Positions 44,011 through 53,292 are shown, counted from the stretch's first letter. The stretch is DNA of 64,000 nt from Bradyrhizobium sp. ISRA464 (GCF_029910095.1 NZ_CP094526.1:4402001-4466000); one strand, 5' to 3'. Notes: a model not told the origin generated them from the letters alone. Translations and numbers: made by a program.

Positions 44011-44014
44011 TGGC

Positions 44015-45511
44015 TTATCCGACGCTGCCCTCGAGCGAGATCGAGATCAGCTTCTGCGCTTCCACCGCGAACTCCATCGGCAGTTGCTGCAGAACGTCCT
44101 TCACGAAACCGTTGACCACGAGGCCGACGGCCTCCTCCTGCGAGAGTCCGCGCTGGATGCAGTAGAACAGCACGTCCTCGGAAATCTTCGAGGTGGTGGC
44201 CTCGTGCTCGAACGTCGCGGAGGAGTTCTTGGCCTCGACATATGGCACGGTGTGCGCGCCGCACTTGTCGCCGATCAGGAGCGAGTCGCAGGCGGTGTAG
44301 TTGCGCGCGCCGGTGGCTTTCCGGTGGGCGCTGACCAGGCCGCGATAGGTGTTCTGCGACTTGCCGGCGGCGATGCCCTTGGAGATGATCCGGCTCGACG
44401 TGTTCTTGCCGAGATGAATCATCTTGGTGCCAGAGTCGACCTGCTGGAAGCCGTTCGAGATCGCGATCGAGTAGAACTCGCCGCTCGAATTGTCGCCGCG
44501 CAGGATGCAGCTCGGATATTTCCAGGTGATCGCCGAACCGGTCTCCACCTGGGTCCAGGAGATCTTCGAATGCTTGCCGCGGCAGTCGCCACGCTTGGTG
44601 ACGAAATTGTAGATGCCGCCCTTGCCTTCCGAATTGCCGGGGTACCAGTTCTGCACCGTCGAATACTTGATCTCGGCGTCGTCAAGCGCGACGAGCTCGA
44701 CCACGGCGGCGTGAAGCTGGTTCTCGTCGCGCTGCGGCGCGGTGCAGCCTTCCAGATAGGAGACGTAGGAGCCCTTGTCCGCGATGATCAGCGTGCGCTC
44801 GAACTGGCCGGTATTGCGCTCGTTGATGCGGAAATAGGTCGACAGCTCCATCGGGCAGCGCACGCCCGGCGGCACGTAGACGAACGAGCCGTCGGAGAAC
44901 ACCGCCGAGTTCAGCGTCGCGAAGAAATTGTCGGAGGTCGGCACCACGCTGCCGAGATACTTCTGCACCAACTCGGGGTGCTCGCGGATCGCCTCCGAGA
45001 TCGGCATGAAGATCACGCCAGCCTTCTTCAGCTCCACCTTGAACGTGGTGGCAACCGAGACCGAATCGAACACGGCGTCGACCGCGATCTTGCGGTTGGC
45101 CGACGGCTCGCCGCCGGGGGCGGGCTCGACGCCTTCGAGAATCGCGACCTCACGAAGCGGGATGCCCAGCTTCTCGTAGGTCTTGAGGATTTCCGGATCG
45201 ATCTCGTCGATCGATGACAGCGCCTTCTTCGGCTTCGGCGCCGCGTAATAGTAGATGTCCTGGTAGTCGATCTTCGGATAGTCGACACGCGCCCAAGTCG
45301 GCTCGGTCATGGTCAGCCAGCGGCGGAACGCCTCCAGGCGCCATTCCAGCATCCAGGCCGGCTCGCCCTTTTTTGCGGAGATAAATCGGACGGTGTCTTC
45401 CGACAGCCCCTTGGGGGCCTTGTCGGACTCGATCAGTGTCTCGAACCCATATCGATACTGATCGACGTCGATGCGCCGGACGCGCTCGACCGTCTCTTGT
45501 ACAGCAGGCAT
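44015..45511 (-). CDS. sufB: Fe-S assembly scaffold subunit SufB
   Basis: 498 residues, full length. SufB landmarks: [18 protein letters not shown] at the N-terminus, [41 protein letters not shown] (the Cys region), [21 protein letters not shown] and the C-terminal [23 protein letters not shown] (shown as fragments). It is the main scaffold subunit receiving sulfur from SufS. AGGAGG-type site (GGAGGATTAA) precedes ATG 45511. A 96-bp gap from the cysteine desulfurase gene contains a candidate Irr-type palindrome. Confidence 0.97.
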   Translation of the reverse strand: MPAVQETVERVRRIDVDQYRYGFETLIESDKAPKGLSEDTVRFISAKKGEPAWMLEWRLEAFRRWLTMTEPTWARVDYPKIDYQDIYYYAAPKPKKALSSIDEIDPEILKTYEKLGIPLREVAILEGVEPAPGGEPSANRKIAVDAVFDSVSVATTFKVELKKAGVIFMPISEAIREHPELVQKYLGSVVPTSDNFFATLNSAVFSDGSFVYVPPGVRCPMELSTYFRINERNTGQFERTLIIADKGSYVSYLEGCTAPQRDENQLHAAVVELVALDDAEIKYSTVQNWYPGNSEGKGGIYNFVTKRGDCRGKHSKISWTQVETGSAITWKYPSCILRGDNSSGEFYSIAISNGFQQVDSGTKMIHLGKNTSSRIISKGIAAGKSQNTYRGLVSAHRKATGARNYTACDSLLIGDKCGAHTVPYVEAKNSSATFEHEATTSKISEDVLFYCIQRGLSQEEAVGLVVNGFVKDVLQQLPMEFAVEAQKLISISLEGSVG

Positions 45512-45596
45512 TTAATCCTCCGCTCGCGGTTTCAAGGACCGCGGTGGATCTCAGTTCCGAAAGTCTATTACGATGCTTTGGAGACGAAATCACCTG

Positions 45597-45612
45597 CTTA
45601 GAACAGTTCAAG
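45597..45612. promoter_or_regulatory. Candidate Irr (ICE-like) box upstream of sufB
   Basis: CTTAGAACAGTTCAAG is an imperfect palindrome resembling the Irr ICE-box core TTTAGAA-N2/3-TTCTAAA, lying about 85 bp before the sufB start and touching the stop of the upstream desulfurase gene. Control of suf genes by Irr is known in the rhizobia; this site is a match by eye with mismatches in the right half. Confidence 0.35.
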
Positions 45613-46765
45613 CTGTGTTTCGTCGCTCCCCCTTAACTAGGGTATCGGCGAGCTTTCGCCAAGCCTTGAGCGTCAAATCCACGTCTGTCTCGTTGGTAGA
45701 CCAGCCAAGACTGAGCCGCACCGCTCCCTGCGTGAGCCCTTGACGGTATCCCATTGCCGCCAAGACATGGGACGGCTGGACCTTGCCCGACGAGCACGCG
45801 GAACCCGACGATACGGCCACGCCCGAGAGATCGAACCCGATAACTGCGGTCTCGGCCCTCATCCCCGGCGCAGTGAACAGAACGGTATTTGGTAACCGCT
45901 TCACATCGTCAGAGAAGACCACCAGACCCGGAGTTTGCCGTAGTCCGTGCTCCAGGCGATCGCGCAGCCCTCGCACCCGTGCGGCATCGGCCTTCAACGC
46001 CGCCATCGCCGTCTTCGCGGCAGCGCCGAAACCGGAAATGCCCGCGACGTTCTCCGTTCCTGCCCGGCGCCCCAGTTCCTGGCCACCGCCGCGAAGCAGC
46101 GCTTCCAGCCCCTCCACGCCCTCGGCAAGGACCAGCGCGCCGACGCCCTTCGGTCCGCCGATCTTGTGCGCCGACAGCGACAGCAGGTCCGCCTGCGTCG
46201 AGGCAAGGTCGAACGGAATCTTTCCGAATGCCTGGATGGCGTCGACATGGAGGAGACCACCGGCCCGATGGACGATCTCGGCAACCTCAGCCACAGGCTG
46301 AATCGCGCCGGTCTCGTTGTTCGCGAGCATCACCGACACCAACGCGGTCGGACCCTCATTGAGCAGGCTACGCAGGCGGTCGAGATCGACGACGCCGGAG
46401 CGCGTGACGCCGATCGATCCGATTGCATTGGGCGCGAATCGTCCGCCCGCAAGCACCGAGGCGTGCTCGACAGCCGAGGCGAGCAGCCGCGTCACCGGCG
46501 CGCTCGTTCCGCGCCGAAGCCCCGGCATCAGCGCCAGCGCGTTGGCTTCCGTTCCGCCTGATGAAAACACGACGTCCTGTGGCCGGCCGCCGACGGCCTT
46601 TGCCACGGCGGCGCGGGCATCCTCGACAAGCCGGCGTGCCTTGCGGCCCTCGCTGTGCACCGACGACGGGTTGCCGCTCAACTCCCATGCCGCAGCCATC
46701 GCCGCCTTCGCCTCGGGGCGAAGCGGCGTGGTGGCATTCCAGTCGAAATATACGCGCTCGAACAT
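45608..46765 (-). CDS. Cysteine desulfurase, IscS/NifS type
   Basis: 385 residues, class I desulfurase. VYFDWNATTPLRPEAKAAM at the start, PLP Lys in LLSLSAHKIGGPKGVGAL, and the mobile-loop active Cys in VAVSSGSACSSGKVQPSHVL (the S-S-G-S-A-C-S-S-G motif that separates IscS/NifS from SufS). It lies first in the suf cluster, 96 bp upstream of sufB on the same strand. The operon therefore carries two desulfurases of different class. It supplies sulfur for clusters, tRNA thiolation or other thio-cofactors. ATG 46765 has no strong Shine-Dalgarno sequence. Confidence 0.94.
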   Translation of the reverse strand: MFERVYFDWNATTPLRPEAKAAMAAAWELSGNPSSVHSEGRKARRLVEDARAAVAKAVGGRPQDVVFSSGGTEANALALMPGLRRGTSAPVTRLLASAVEHASVLAGGRFAPNAIGSIGVTRSGVVDLDRLRSLLNEGPTALVSVMLANNETGAIQPVAEVAEIVHRAGGLLHVDAIQAFGKIPFDLASTQADLLSLSAHKIGGPKGVGALVLAEGVEGLEALLRGGGQELGRRAGTENVAGISGFGAAAKTAMAALKADAARVRGLRDRLEHGLRQTPGLVVFSDDVKRLPNTVLFTAPGMRAETAVIGFDLSGVAVSSGSACSSGKVQPSHVLAAMGYRQGLTQGAVRLSLGWSTNETDVDLTLKAWRKLADTLVKGERRNTA

Positions 46766-47102
46766 CGACTTACGAGATTACCTTGAATGGCGAGCGGGGC
46801 CGTGTCCGCCGTGAGTCGCCACCCGGTTGCACCCTTCTTAGCGCAGGTGGGGACGGACAGCGTCCCGTACAATCACCATCCCAACGCGTGGGCCGGCTTC
46901 CGGATGCTCAAGATGCTTGCTTTTTGCCCTACGCCTCATGCTAGAAGCTGCCTCGAAAGTTAACCGAGCGCCGTCCGCCGCGCGAACGCCAGCGACGCCG
47001 ATCACCCTTCGATGAGCTGCTTTATCCGGCAGAAGCCGATGGAGTCAGCCCATATTCGGTTGATGCGCACGGATCAATCGAGGGATCAAGCAAGAGATCA
47101 CG
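46766..47102. other. Divergent promoter region of the suf cluster and a hydrolase gene
   Basis: 337 bp with no gene on either strand. It must hold the promoter of the IscS-like desulfurase/suf transcript (minus) and that of the alpha/beta hydrolase (plus). No clear palindromic regulator site was found by eye. Confidence 0.5.
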
Positions 47103-47750
47103 ATGCCTGAAGTCATTTTCACCGGCCCTGCTGGCCGCCTTGAAGGCCGCTACCATCCGGCCAAGCAGAAGAACGCGCCGATTGCGATGATCCTGCATCC
47201 GCATCCGCAGTTCCACGGCACGATGAACCACCAGATCGTCTACCAGTGCTACTACGCGTTCGCGCATCGCGGCTTCTCGGTGCTGCGTTTCAACTTTCGC
47301 GGCGTCGGCCGCAGCCAGGGCTCGTTCGATCACGGCACCGGCGAATTGTCTGATGCCGCAAGCGCGCTCGATTGGGCGCAGGCGATCAATCCGGAAGCGC
47401 GCGCCTGCTGGGTCGCGGGCTTCTCGTTCGGCGCCTGGATCGGCATGCAGCTCCTGATGCGGCGCCCGGAGGTCGAGGGCTTCATCTCGATCGCGCCGCC
47501 GGCCAATCTCTACGACTTCTCGTTCCTGGCGCCCTGCCCGTCGTCGGGCCTGATCGTGCACGGCGACAAGGATGCCGTGGTGCCCGCCAAGGACGTCAAC
47601 ACGCTGGTCGAGAAACTGAAGACGCAAAAGGGCATCGTGATCGATCAGCAGATCATCCCCGGCGCCAACCATTTCTTCGACGGCAAACTCGAGCCGCTGA
47701 TGGAGACGGTGACCGGCTATCTCGACATGCGTCTCGCCAACGTACGCTAA
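47103..47750 (+). CDS. Alpha/beta hydrolase (CocE/dienelactone hydrolase-like)
   Basis: 215 residues. HPHPQFHGTMNHQIVYQ is the oxyanion strand, nucleophile elbow AGFSFGAWIGMQL (G-x-S-x-G), acid Asp in IVHGDKDAVVP, and the catalytic His in PGANHFFDGKL. RFNFRGVGRSQGSFDHG is typical of the small family of cytoplasmic hydrolases often seen in this genus. No signal peptide. ATG 47103. Substrate unknown. It faces the suf cluster divergently and is followed by a palindromic repeat. Confidence 0.92.
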   Translation: MPEVIFTGPAGRLEGRYHPAKQKNAPIAMILHPHPQFHGTMNHQIVYQCYYAFAHRGFSVLRFNFRGVGRSQGSFDHGTGELSDAASALDWAQAINPEARACWVAGFSFGAWIGMQLLMRRPEVEGFISIAPPANLYDFSFLAPCPSSGLIVHGDKDAVVPAKDVNTLVEKLKTQKGIVIDQQIIPGANHFFDGKLEPLMETVTGYLDMRLANVR

Positions 47751-47768
47751 GCCAAGACCGCTGACCTT

Positions 47769-47842
47769 GTAGCCCGGATGGAGCGCAGCGAAATCCGGGT
47801 CTGCTGCCGCGGATAGAGGTCCCCGGATTTCATCCAGGCTAC
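47769..47842. repeat. Palindromic repeat (TAGCCCGGATGGAGC family)
   Basis: TAGCCCGGATGGAGCGCAGC opens the left arm, and the right arm is CCCCGGATTTCATCCAGGCTA, the imperfect complement; ATCCGGG and CCCCGGAT face each other in the centre. This intergenic repeat type is common in the genus (recognised from memory). It lies in the 100-bp gap between two convergent genes. Confidence 0.7.
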
Positions 47843-47851
47843 GGATGTGGC

Positions 47852-48181
47852 TTATTCAGCCGCAAATTTCAGTGCGGCAATGCCGACCAGCACAAGCGCG
47901 ATTCCCGCGATCTTCATCGGGTTCAGGGCCTCGTTGAACAGCAGCACGCCCATGCTCAGCGTGCCGACTGCGCCAATCCCGGTCCACACCGTGTAGGCAA
48001 CACCGACCCCGAGCACCTGCAACGCGCGCCCGAGCAGGAACACGAACGCCGCGAGCAACACCAGCGAGACCAGGCTCCAGCCGAGCCGCGTGTAGCCCTC
48101 GGCATATTTCATCGAGATCGCCCAGCCGACATCGAGCAGACCCGCCGCGACTAGCGCGATCCACGCAACGGACTGCGACAT
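47852..48181 (-). CDS. Small multidrug resistance exporter, SugE/Gdx-like
   Basis: 109 residues with four helices. The Gdx/SugE pattern is seen in GYTRLGWSLVSLVLL, VGVAYTVWTGIGAVGTLSMG and the end GIALVLVGIAALKFA. The membrane-embedded carboxylate that binds substrate and protons in this family is Glu at position 13-14, but here it is Asp17 (GLLDVGWA). Gdx-type proteins export guanidinium and small quaternary ammonium ions. It starts 6 bp after the GST gene on the same strand, so the two are one operon behind the triple operator at 48885-48947. Confidence 0.9.
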   Translation of the reverse strand: MSQSVAWIALVAAGLLDVGWAISMKYAEGYTRLGWSLVSLVLLAAFVFLLGRALQVLGVGVAYTVWTGIGAVGTLSMGVLLFNEALNPMKIAGIALVLVGIAALKFAAE

Positions 48182-48187
48182 GGCGTG

Positions 48188-48866
48188 TTACGCGGCAAGC
48201 TTCAACATGTGCGCATCGTGGCGCACCAGGAACGCGCGCAGCAGGTTCGGATAGTCAGGCGAAACGGCGCTCTGCACGCTCGGCCGCTGCGCCAGCGCCG
48301 CACGCCACGCCCGCACTTTCGGCGTATCGGCGAACACAGCGAGATCGGTCAGTCGGTCGAACACGTCGAAGTAACGGAAGATCGGCGCGAACACTGTATC
48401 CACCAGGCTGAAGTTCGGACCGGCGAAGAACGGGCCCGCGCCAAGGGCCGCCTCGACGCGCGCGAACTTCGCCGCAACCGTTTGCCGCTTGCTCTCGAAC
48501 GTCGCGGCACCGGTGGCGGTCTCGAGTCCCCAGAGATCGCTCAGAATGGCCGAACCGAACTCCATCCAGGCGCGATGCTCGGCGCGAACCAGCGGATCCT
48601 GCGGATGCAGCTTGGCGCCGGCCTGCGTCTCCTCGATGTATTCGCAGATCACGTTGCTCTCGAACAGCGCGACCTCCTTACCGTCGTCGCCGGTGGACGA
48701 CCAGCACCGGCACCTTGCCGAGCGGCGAGATCTTCAGGAACCAGTCCGGCTTATGCGCGAGATCGATGTCGATCCGCTCGAACGGCACGCCCTTCTCGAG
48801 CAGCGCGATCACCGCGCGTTGCACATAGGGACAGAGCTTGTGGCTGATCAGCTTCAGGGCGGCCAT
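48188..48866 (-). pseudogene. Glutathione S-transferase gene with a frameshift
   Basis: The N-terminal thioredoxin-like domain (LKLISHKLCPYVQRAVIALL, KPDWFLKISPLGKVPVLVV) is in one frame to a TAA at 48678-48680. The continuation expected of the family, GDDGKEVALFESNVICEYIE, is in the neighbouring frame, and the rest (AGPNFSLVDTVFAPIFRYFD) is intact to 48188. The slip falls near 48690-48700 within CGTCGTCGC-rich sequence, one extra or two missing bases. Cys in KLCPYVQ suggests a GST-omega-like or stringent-starvation-type protein. If real, only a 62-residue N-terminal fragment would be made; a sequencing error is possible. It is the first gene of an operon with the SMR exporter. Confidence 0.85.
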
Positions 48867-48884
48867 GGCGATACCTCACGTTCA

Positions 48885-48947
48885 ATGCAGCTGCATCTAC
48901 TAATTACATGCACCTGCATTAAATCGTCAAGGTCGATGCACCTGCAT
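48885..48947. promoter_or_regulatory. Three 12-bp palindromic operators around the GST-SMR promoter
   Basis: ATGCAGCTGCAT at 48885-48896, and ATGCACCTGCAT at 48908-48919 and 48936-48947. On the minus strand the order is operator 3, a -35-like TTGACG (48930-48925), operator 2, a -10-like TAATTA (48906-48901, spacing 18), then operator 1 over the likely transcription start. The middle operator is inside the promoter spacer, so a bound dimer should block transcription. The regulator is not identified. Confidence 0.65.
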
Positions 48948-48952
48948 CTAAA

Positions 48953-50056
48953 TCACGGCCGTGCGATTATGCCCCCGGTCATCGGGATCGGCACGCCAGT
49001 GGTGGCGGGATAGCTGAGCGGCAGGCCTTTGAGGCCGCGGGCGGCGAGGAAGCCGAAGGCCTGGGCCTCGATCGCGTCGGATGCCCAGCCGACCGTCTGG
49101 GCGGCGTCGACGGTCGCCGGCGCCAGCCGCTCCCGCAGCATCCGCAGCATCGTGTGGTTGGAGGCGCCCCCGCCCGATACAATCCAGCTCTTCGGCGGCT
49201 TCGGCAGCAGCGGCACGACGCGGGCGATGGCCGCCGCGGTGAAGGCGGTCAGCGTCGCGGCGCCGTCGGCAGGCGCCATCGCGCTCAGCTTGAGCTGGGC
49301 GAAGTCGTTGCGATCGAGCGACTTCGGCGGCGGAGCTGAGAAGAACGGCAGCTTCAGCGCCTGGGCGATCCAAGCCTCATCCGGCCTGCCCTGCGCGGCC
49401 AGCCGGCCTTCGGTATCGAACGGCTGATGCATCTCGCGGTACATGAAGTCGTCGAGCAACGCATTGCCCGGGCCGGTGTCGCAGGCGATCAGCGTATCCG
49501 TGCCGTCGATATAGGTGATGTTCGACACGCCACCGATATTGACCACCACGACCGGCCCTTCGCGGTTCAGCGATTGCGCCAGCGCGCGGTGATAGACCGG
49601 CACGAACGGTGCGCCCTGCCCGCCGGCCTCGACGTCGGCGGCGCGGAAATCATGCATCACCGGGATATGGATCGCCTTGGCCAGCGCCGCGGCGTCGCCG
49701 ATCTGCACCGTCAGCTTCCGCTCAGGGCGGTGCAGCACGGTCTGCCCGTGGAACCCGACGATATCGATGTCCTGGCAGGAGATCCGGTGCTGCGCGGAGA
49801 AGGTCGCAACCGCCTCGGCATGGGCAATGGTGACGGCCTGTTCGGCCTGCCGCAGGACCCCCGGCCGGGCGTCGCGCTGCGGCAGATGAACGGCTTCCGT
49901 CAGCGCCTGCCGGAGCAGGCTGCGCTCGCTCTCCGTATAGGGCCGATAGCCTGAAGGACCGAAGGCCCGGACCTGCCGGCCGTCGGTCTCGATCAACGCC
50001 ACATCAACGCCGTCGAGCGAGGTACCGCTCATCAGACCGAGTGCCGTCAGCATCAT
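48953..50056 (-). CDS. anmK: Anhydro-N-acetylmuramic acid kinase
   Basis: 367 residues. ATP-binding front GLMSGTSLDGVDVALIETDG, VGFHGQTVLHRPERKLTVQIGD (the sugar-kinase loop region, shown in part), NIGGVSNITYIDG, and DTGPGNALLDDFM are the AnmK hallmarks; C-terminal WIVSGGGASNHTMLRMLRE. It phosphorylates anhydroMurNAc released from the wall by lytic transglycosylases such as the MltB-like enzyme at 10051. The start is one of the tandem ATGs at 50056 and 50053. It is divergent from tyrS, which is a common pairing in alphaproteobacteria. Confidence 0.96.
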   Translation of the reverse strand: MMLTALGLMSGTSLDGVDVALIETDGRQVRAFGPSGYRPYTESERSLLRQALTEAVHLPQRDARPGVLRQAEQAVTIAHAEAVATFSAQHRISCQDIDIVGFHGQTVLHRPERKLTVQIGDAAALAKAIHIPVMHDFRAADVEAGGQGAPFVPVYHRALAQSLNREGPVVVVNIGGVSNITYIDGTDTLIACDTGPGNALLDDFMYREMHQPFDTEGRLAAQGRPDEAWIAQALKLPFFSAPPPKSLDRNDFAQLKLSAMAPADGAATLTAFTAAAIARVVPLLPKPPKSWIVSGGGASNHTMLRMLRERLAPATVDAAQTVGWASDAIEAQAFGFLAARGLKGLPLSYPATTGVPIPMTGGIIARP

Positions 50057-50084
50057 CTTGGTCGCGCCCTAGCCGGAACCCCGG

Positions 50085-50112
50085 CTTGTCTCAAACAAGT
50101 ACATCCTATAAT
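50085..50112 (+). promoter_or_regulatory. Candidate sigma-70 promoter for tyrS
   Basis: A perfect TATAAT at 50107-50112 with TTGTCT at 50086-50091 (15-bp spacing) or CTTGTC one base earlier (16 bp). The start would then fall about 85 nt before tyrS. The spacing is shorter than the ideal 17. Confidence 0.4.
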
Positions 50113-50205
50113 GCCACAGCGCATCCGCCTGCGGCAGCTTGAGCACCAAGGTTCCGCAAATTGATGCAAAAACCGTAAAACACGAATGCTCTGAGTCGCA
50201 GACAA

Positions 50206-51459
50206 ATGACTGCATTTAAATCGGATTTCCTGAATACTTTACAGGAACGCGGCTTCATCCACCAATGCTCCGATTTCGAGGGCCTGGACGCGCTTGCCGC
50301 GAAGGGCCAGGCGACCGCCTATGTCGGCTATGACTGCACCGCGCCGTCGCTGCACATCGGCAACTTCCTCACCATGATGATGCTGTACTGGCTGCAGCAG
50401 AGCGGCAACAAGCCGATCACCCTGATGGGCGGCGGCACTACCATGGTCGGCGACCCCTCCGGCAAGGACGAGACGCGCGCAATGCGGACGATCGCGGAGA
50501 TCGAAGCCAACAAGGCGTCGATCCGCGGCGTGTTCGCCAAGGTGCTGCGCTACGGCGACGGGCAATCGGACGCGATCATGCTCGACAACGCCGAGTGGCT
50601 GACCAAGCTGAATTGGATCGAGATGCTGCGCGACATCGGCCGTCACTTCTCGGTCAACCGCATGCTGACCATGGACTCGGTGCGGCTCCGGCTCGAGCGC
50701 GAGCAGGAGATGAGCTTCATCGAATTCAACTACATGGTCTGCCAGGCCTACGATTTTGTCGAACTGTCGCGCCGCGTCGGTTGCCGGCTGCAGATGGGCG
50801 GCTCCGACCAGTGGGGCAACATCGTCAACGGCGTCGATCTCGGCCGCCGCATGGGCACGCCGCAACTGTTCGCGCTGACCACGCCGCTGCTCACCACCGC
50901 CTCCGGCGACAAGATGGGCAAGACGGCCAAGGGCGCGGTGTGGCTGAATGCCGATCAGTTCTCGCCTTACGACTTCTGGCAATACTGGCGCAATGTCGAG
51001 GACGCCGACGTCATCAAGTTCCTCAAGCTGTTCACGATCCTGCCGATGAGCGAGATCAACAAGCTTGCGGCGTTGCAAGGCGGCGAGATCAACGAGGCGA
51101 AGAAGGTGCTGGCAACGGAAGCCACCGCCCTGCTCCACGGCCGCGACGCGGCGAACGAGGCCGCCGAGACCGCGCGGCGTACCTTCGAAGAAGGCGCGCT
51201 CGCCGAGACGCTGCCGACGGTGGAAATTCCGCACAGCGAATTTGCCGCCGGGTTCGGCGTTCTCGCGGCGTTCGTGAAGGCCGAGCTTGTCACGTCGAAC
51301 GGGGAAGCACGGCGCCAGATCAAGGGCGGCGGATTGCGCGTCAATGATGTTGCCGTCACCGACGAGAAGATGCTGCTGACGAGCGGAAGCCTCACGCCGG
51401 AGGGCGTCGTCAAGCTCTCGCTCGGCAAGAAGCGGCACGTCCTGCTCAAGCCTGCATAG
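50206..51459 (+). CDS. tyrS: Tyrosyl-tRNA synthetase
   Basis: 417 residues. [17 protein letters not shown] contains the HIGH-type motif (HIGN), TYR/TRP class Rossmann fold with [16 protein letters not shown], and the KMSKS-type [12 protein letters not shown]. The last 70 residues ([21 protein letters not shown], then LRVNDVAV) form an S4 RNA-binding domain. It charges tRNA-Tyr. ATG 50206 is followed by a normal N-terminus, [18 protein letters not shown]. Divergent from anmK. No T-box or other leader element is apparent. Confidence 0.97.
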   Translation: MTAFKSDFLNTLQERGFIHQCSDFEGLDALAAKGQATAYVGYDCTAPSLHIGNFLTMMMLYWLQQSGNKPITLMGGGTTMVGDPSGKDETRAMRTIAEIEANKASIRGVFAKVLRYGDGQSDAIMLDNAEWLTKLNWIEMLRDIGRHFSVNRMLTMDSVRLRLEREQEMSFIEFNYMVCQAYDFVELSRRVGCRLQMGGSDQWGNIVNGVDLGRRMGTPQLFALTTPLLTTASGDKMGKTAKGAVWLNADQFSPYDFWQYWRNVEDADVIKFLKLFTILPMSEINKLAALQGGEINEAKKVLATEATALLHGRDAANEAAETARRTFEEGALAETLPTVEIPHSEFAAGFGVLAAFVKAELVTSNGEARRQIKGGGLRVNDVAVTDEKMLLTSGSLTPEGVVKLSLGKKRHVLLKPA

Positions 51460-51515
51460 GCGCATTCGCATTTGTCGGTTGTAGGGAGCACCGAAAGCGC
51501 GCTCCCTGCTTTCCG

Positions 51516-52763
51516 ATGGACCAGACCACGAACCCGAACGGCACACTCGCAGCGCCGCCGAAACAGCCACGCGTCGCGTTGAACGTGCTGGCGCTCTGTT
51601 TCGTGCTGTCGGTGCTCGGCCGCGGCCTGAGCGACAGCTTCACCGTGTTCCTGAAACCGATCTCGGAAAACTTCGGCTGGGATCGCGCGCAAGTCGTCTC
51701 GGTCTATTCGCTGACCTGGCTCGCCAGCGGTTTGACCGCACCGCTGGTCGGCCGCCTGTTCGATCGCTCGGGTCCCCGCGTGGTTTATTCGCTCGGGATG
51801 TTGCTGCTCGGTTGCGCGTTCCTGGTTGCGGCGCATGCGCAAGCCCTCTGGCAATTCCAGCTCAGCGTCGGCCTCTGCGTCGGATTCGGCACCGCGTTGA
51901 TCGGCAACGTGTCGAACTCGATCCTGCTCGGCCGTTGGTTCGGGCCTCGGCTTCCGACCGCGATGGCGGTGATGTACTCGGCGACCGGCGCCGGCTTGCT
52001 GGTGCTGCTCCCGCTCTCGCAGGTCCTGATCGACCGGATCGGCTGGCGCAGCGCCTATGACGTGTTCGGCACCACAGCGCTTTGCCTGCTCATACCGCTA
52101 TTGCTGCTGCCATGGCGGCGGCTGGCGCGCGGTTCGCCGCATGTCGTCAGGAAAGCCCAGTCAGGCTTGGCCGACGAGGGCTGGACGCTGCTCAGCGCGA
52201 TGCGTTACCATGCTTTCTGGGCGTTGTTCTCCACCTTCTTCTTCACCGCGGTCGCGATGTACGCGCTCACGGCGCAGATCGTCGCCTACCTGATCGATGT
52301 CGGCTTTCCGCCGCTGCAGGCAGCAACCGCTTGGGGCTTCAGCGGCGTTGCGCTGTTCGTCGGCATGCTCGGCGTCTCAACGCTCGACGGCATCATCGGC
52401 CGCCGGCCGTCGGTCCTGTTCAGCTACGGCGTCTCGATCGTCGGCATCATCCTGCTCTGGCTATTGCAGTGGTATCCAAACTACTGGCTGTTGACCGGCT
52501 TCGTAATCTGCTTCGGCAGCATGATCGGCTCGCGCGGCCCCCTGATCACCGCGACCGCGCTGAAGATCTTCCGCGGCGAGCGCGTCGGCACGATCTACGG
52601 CACGATCATGATCGGCAGCGGCCTCGGCTCGGGACTCGGCTCATGGAGCGGCGGCCTGATCCATGACTGGACCCACAGTTACAACCCGCTGATCGTATTT
52701 GCGCTGGTCAACGTGGTGCTCGGCTTGATCCCATTCCTGGTAGTGCCGGCGCTGCGGCGCTGA
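51516..52763 (+). CDS. MFS transporter
   Basis: 415 residues, 12 predicted helices in two halves. SVYSLTWLASGLTAPLVGRLFDRSGPRVVYSLG holds the MFS loop 2-3 signature (G-x-L-x-D-R-x-G-x-R), and the second half repeats it as GVSTLDGIIGRRPSVLFSYG. It resembles the oxalate/monocarboxylate-type MFS family (OFA-like) but the substrate is not determinable. ATG 51516 is 56 bp after tyrS, so read-through from tyrS is possible. Confidence 0.9.
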   Translation: MDQTTNPNGTLAAPPKQPRVALNVLALCFVLSVLGRGLSDSFTVFLKPISENFGWDRAQVVSVYSLTWLASGLTAPLVGRLFDRSGPRVVYSLGMLLLGCAFLVAAHAQALWQFQLSVGLCVGFGTALIGNVSNSILLGRWFGPRLPTAMAVMYSATGAGLLVLLPLSQVLIDRIGWRSAYDVFGTTALCLLIPLLLLPWRRLARGSPHVVRKAQSGLADEGWTLLSAMRYHAFWALFSTFFFTAVAMYALTAQIVAYLIDVGFPPLQAATAWGFSGVALFVGMLGVSTLDGIIGRRPSVLFSYGVSIVGIILLWLLQWYPNYWLLTGFVICFGSMIGSRGPLITATALKIFRGERVGTIYGTIMIGSGLGSGLGSWSGGLIHDWTHSYNPLIVFALVNVVLGLIPFLVVPALRR

Positions 52764-52842
52764 ATTCTCAAGCGGGATGGGGTTAGGTTGAATCGATTTG
52801 GGATCCCCAAATCACCGTGTTTCTGATTCACTATGTTGGCTG

Positions 52843-52902
52843 GACACGACGGTCGTTTAACCGAGGGACGCCACGCAGCTTGTTGGGCAGCATCGGGTTT
52901 AT
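52843..52902 (-). pseudogene. Fragment of an IS5-type transposase N-terminus
   Basis: Twenty codons reading INPMLPNKLRGVPRLNDRRV match the conserved start of IS427-group IS5 transposases (I-x-P-L-L-P-N-K-P-R-G-V-P-R-V-D-D-R-R-V, from memory). Nothing else of the element is in frame. The rest of the 52764-53180 stretch is non-coding, presumably IS debris plus a short piece of the TTAGGTTGAATC repeat family at 52775-52800. Confidence 0.5.
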
Positions 52903-53182
52903 GGCATAGCGCAGATTTGAGCCTCCAGTTTGGAAGTTTGAATCATGAGCGTCCCGGCGAAACGCAGCGCCCCTGGCTAGGCCCGGTTCGGCGCTTACAG
53001 GGCAGAAGGGGACATCAACCAGCTGACGGCCTCCGCTGAACTCGTCGAAAAGACCCAAAGGCGACTATGCGCTTCCACGTCCCTACGTGAACATCGGCAC
53101 AAATGGTCATATGGGACAGGTCCGCTGCCTCGTATCTCAGCGGGGTGTTTGCTAGAATATCTTGAGTTGCGGTTCTCACTTT

Positions 53183-53292
53183 GGAACCACCGCGACCGCT
53201 AAACGATGGCACTTCAGCACTCGTTCCTGCTCGAGAACCCGAAGCATTCGTTAAAGGCGAATTGTTAAGGAACGGGCTAAAGCGAGCACGTT
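53183..53292 (+). promoter_or_regulatory. Possible EcfG-type promoter elements upstream of the phasin gene
   Basis: GGAAC (53183-53187) followed after 16 bp by CGAT (53204-53207), and GGAAC (53269-53273) followed after 15 bp by CGTT (53289-53292). The general stress sigma factor EcfG of alphaproteobacteria recognises GGAAC-N16/17-CGTT, so each candidate has one flaw (last bases or spacing). Otherwise 52903-53348 shows nothing coding. Confidence 0.25.
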
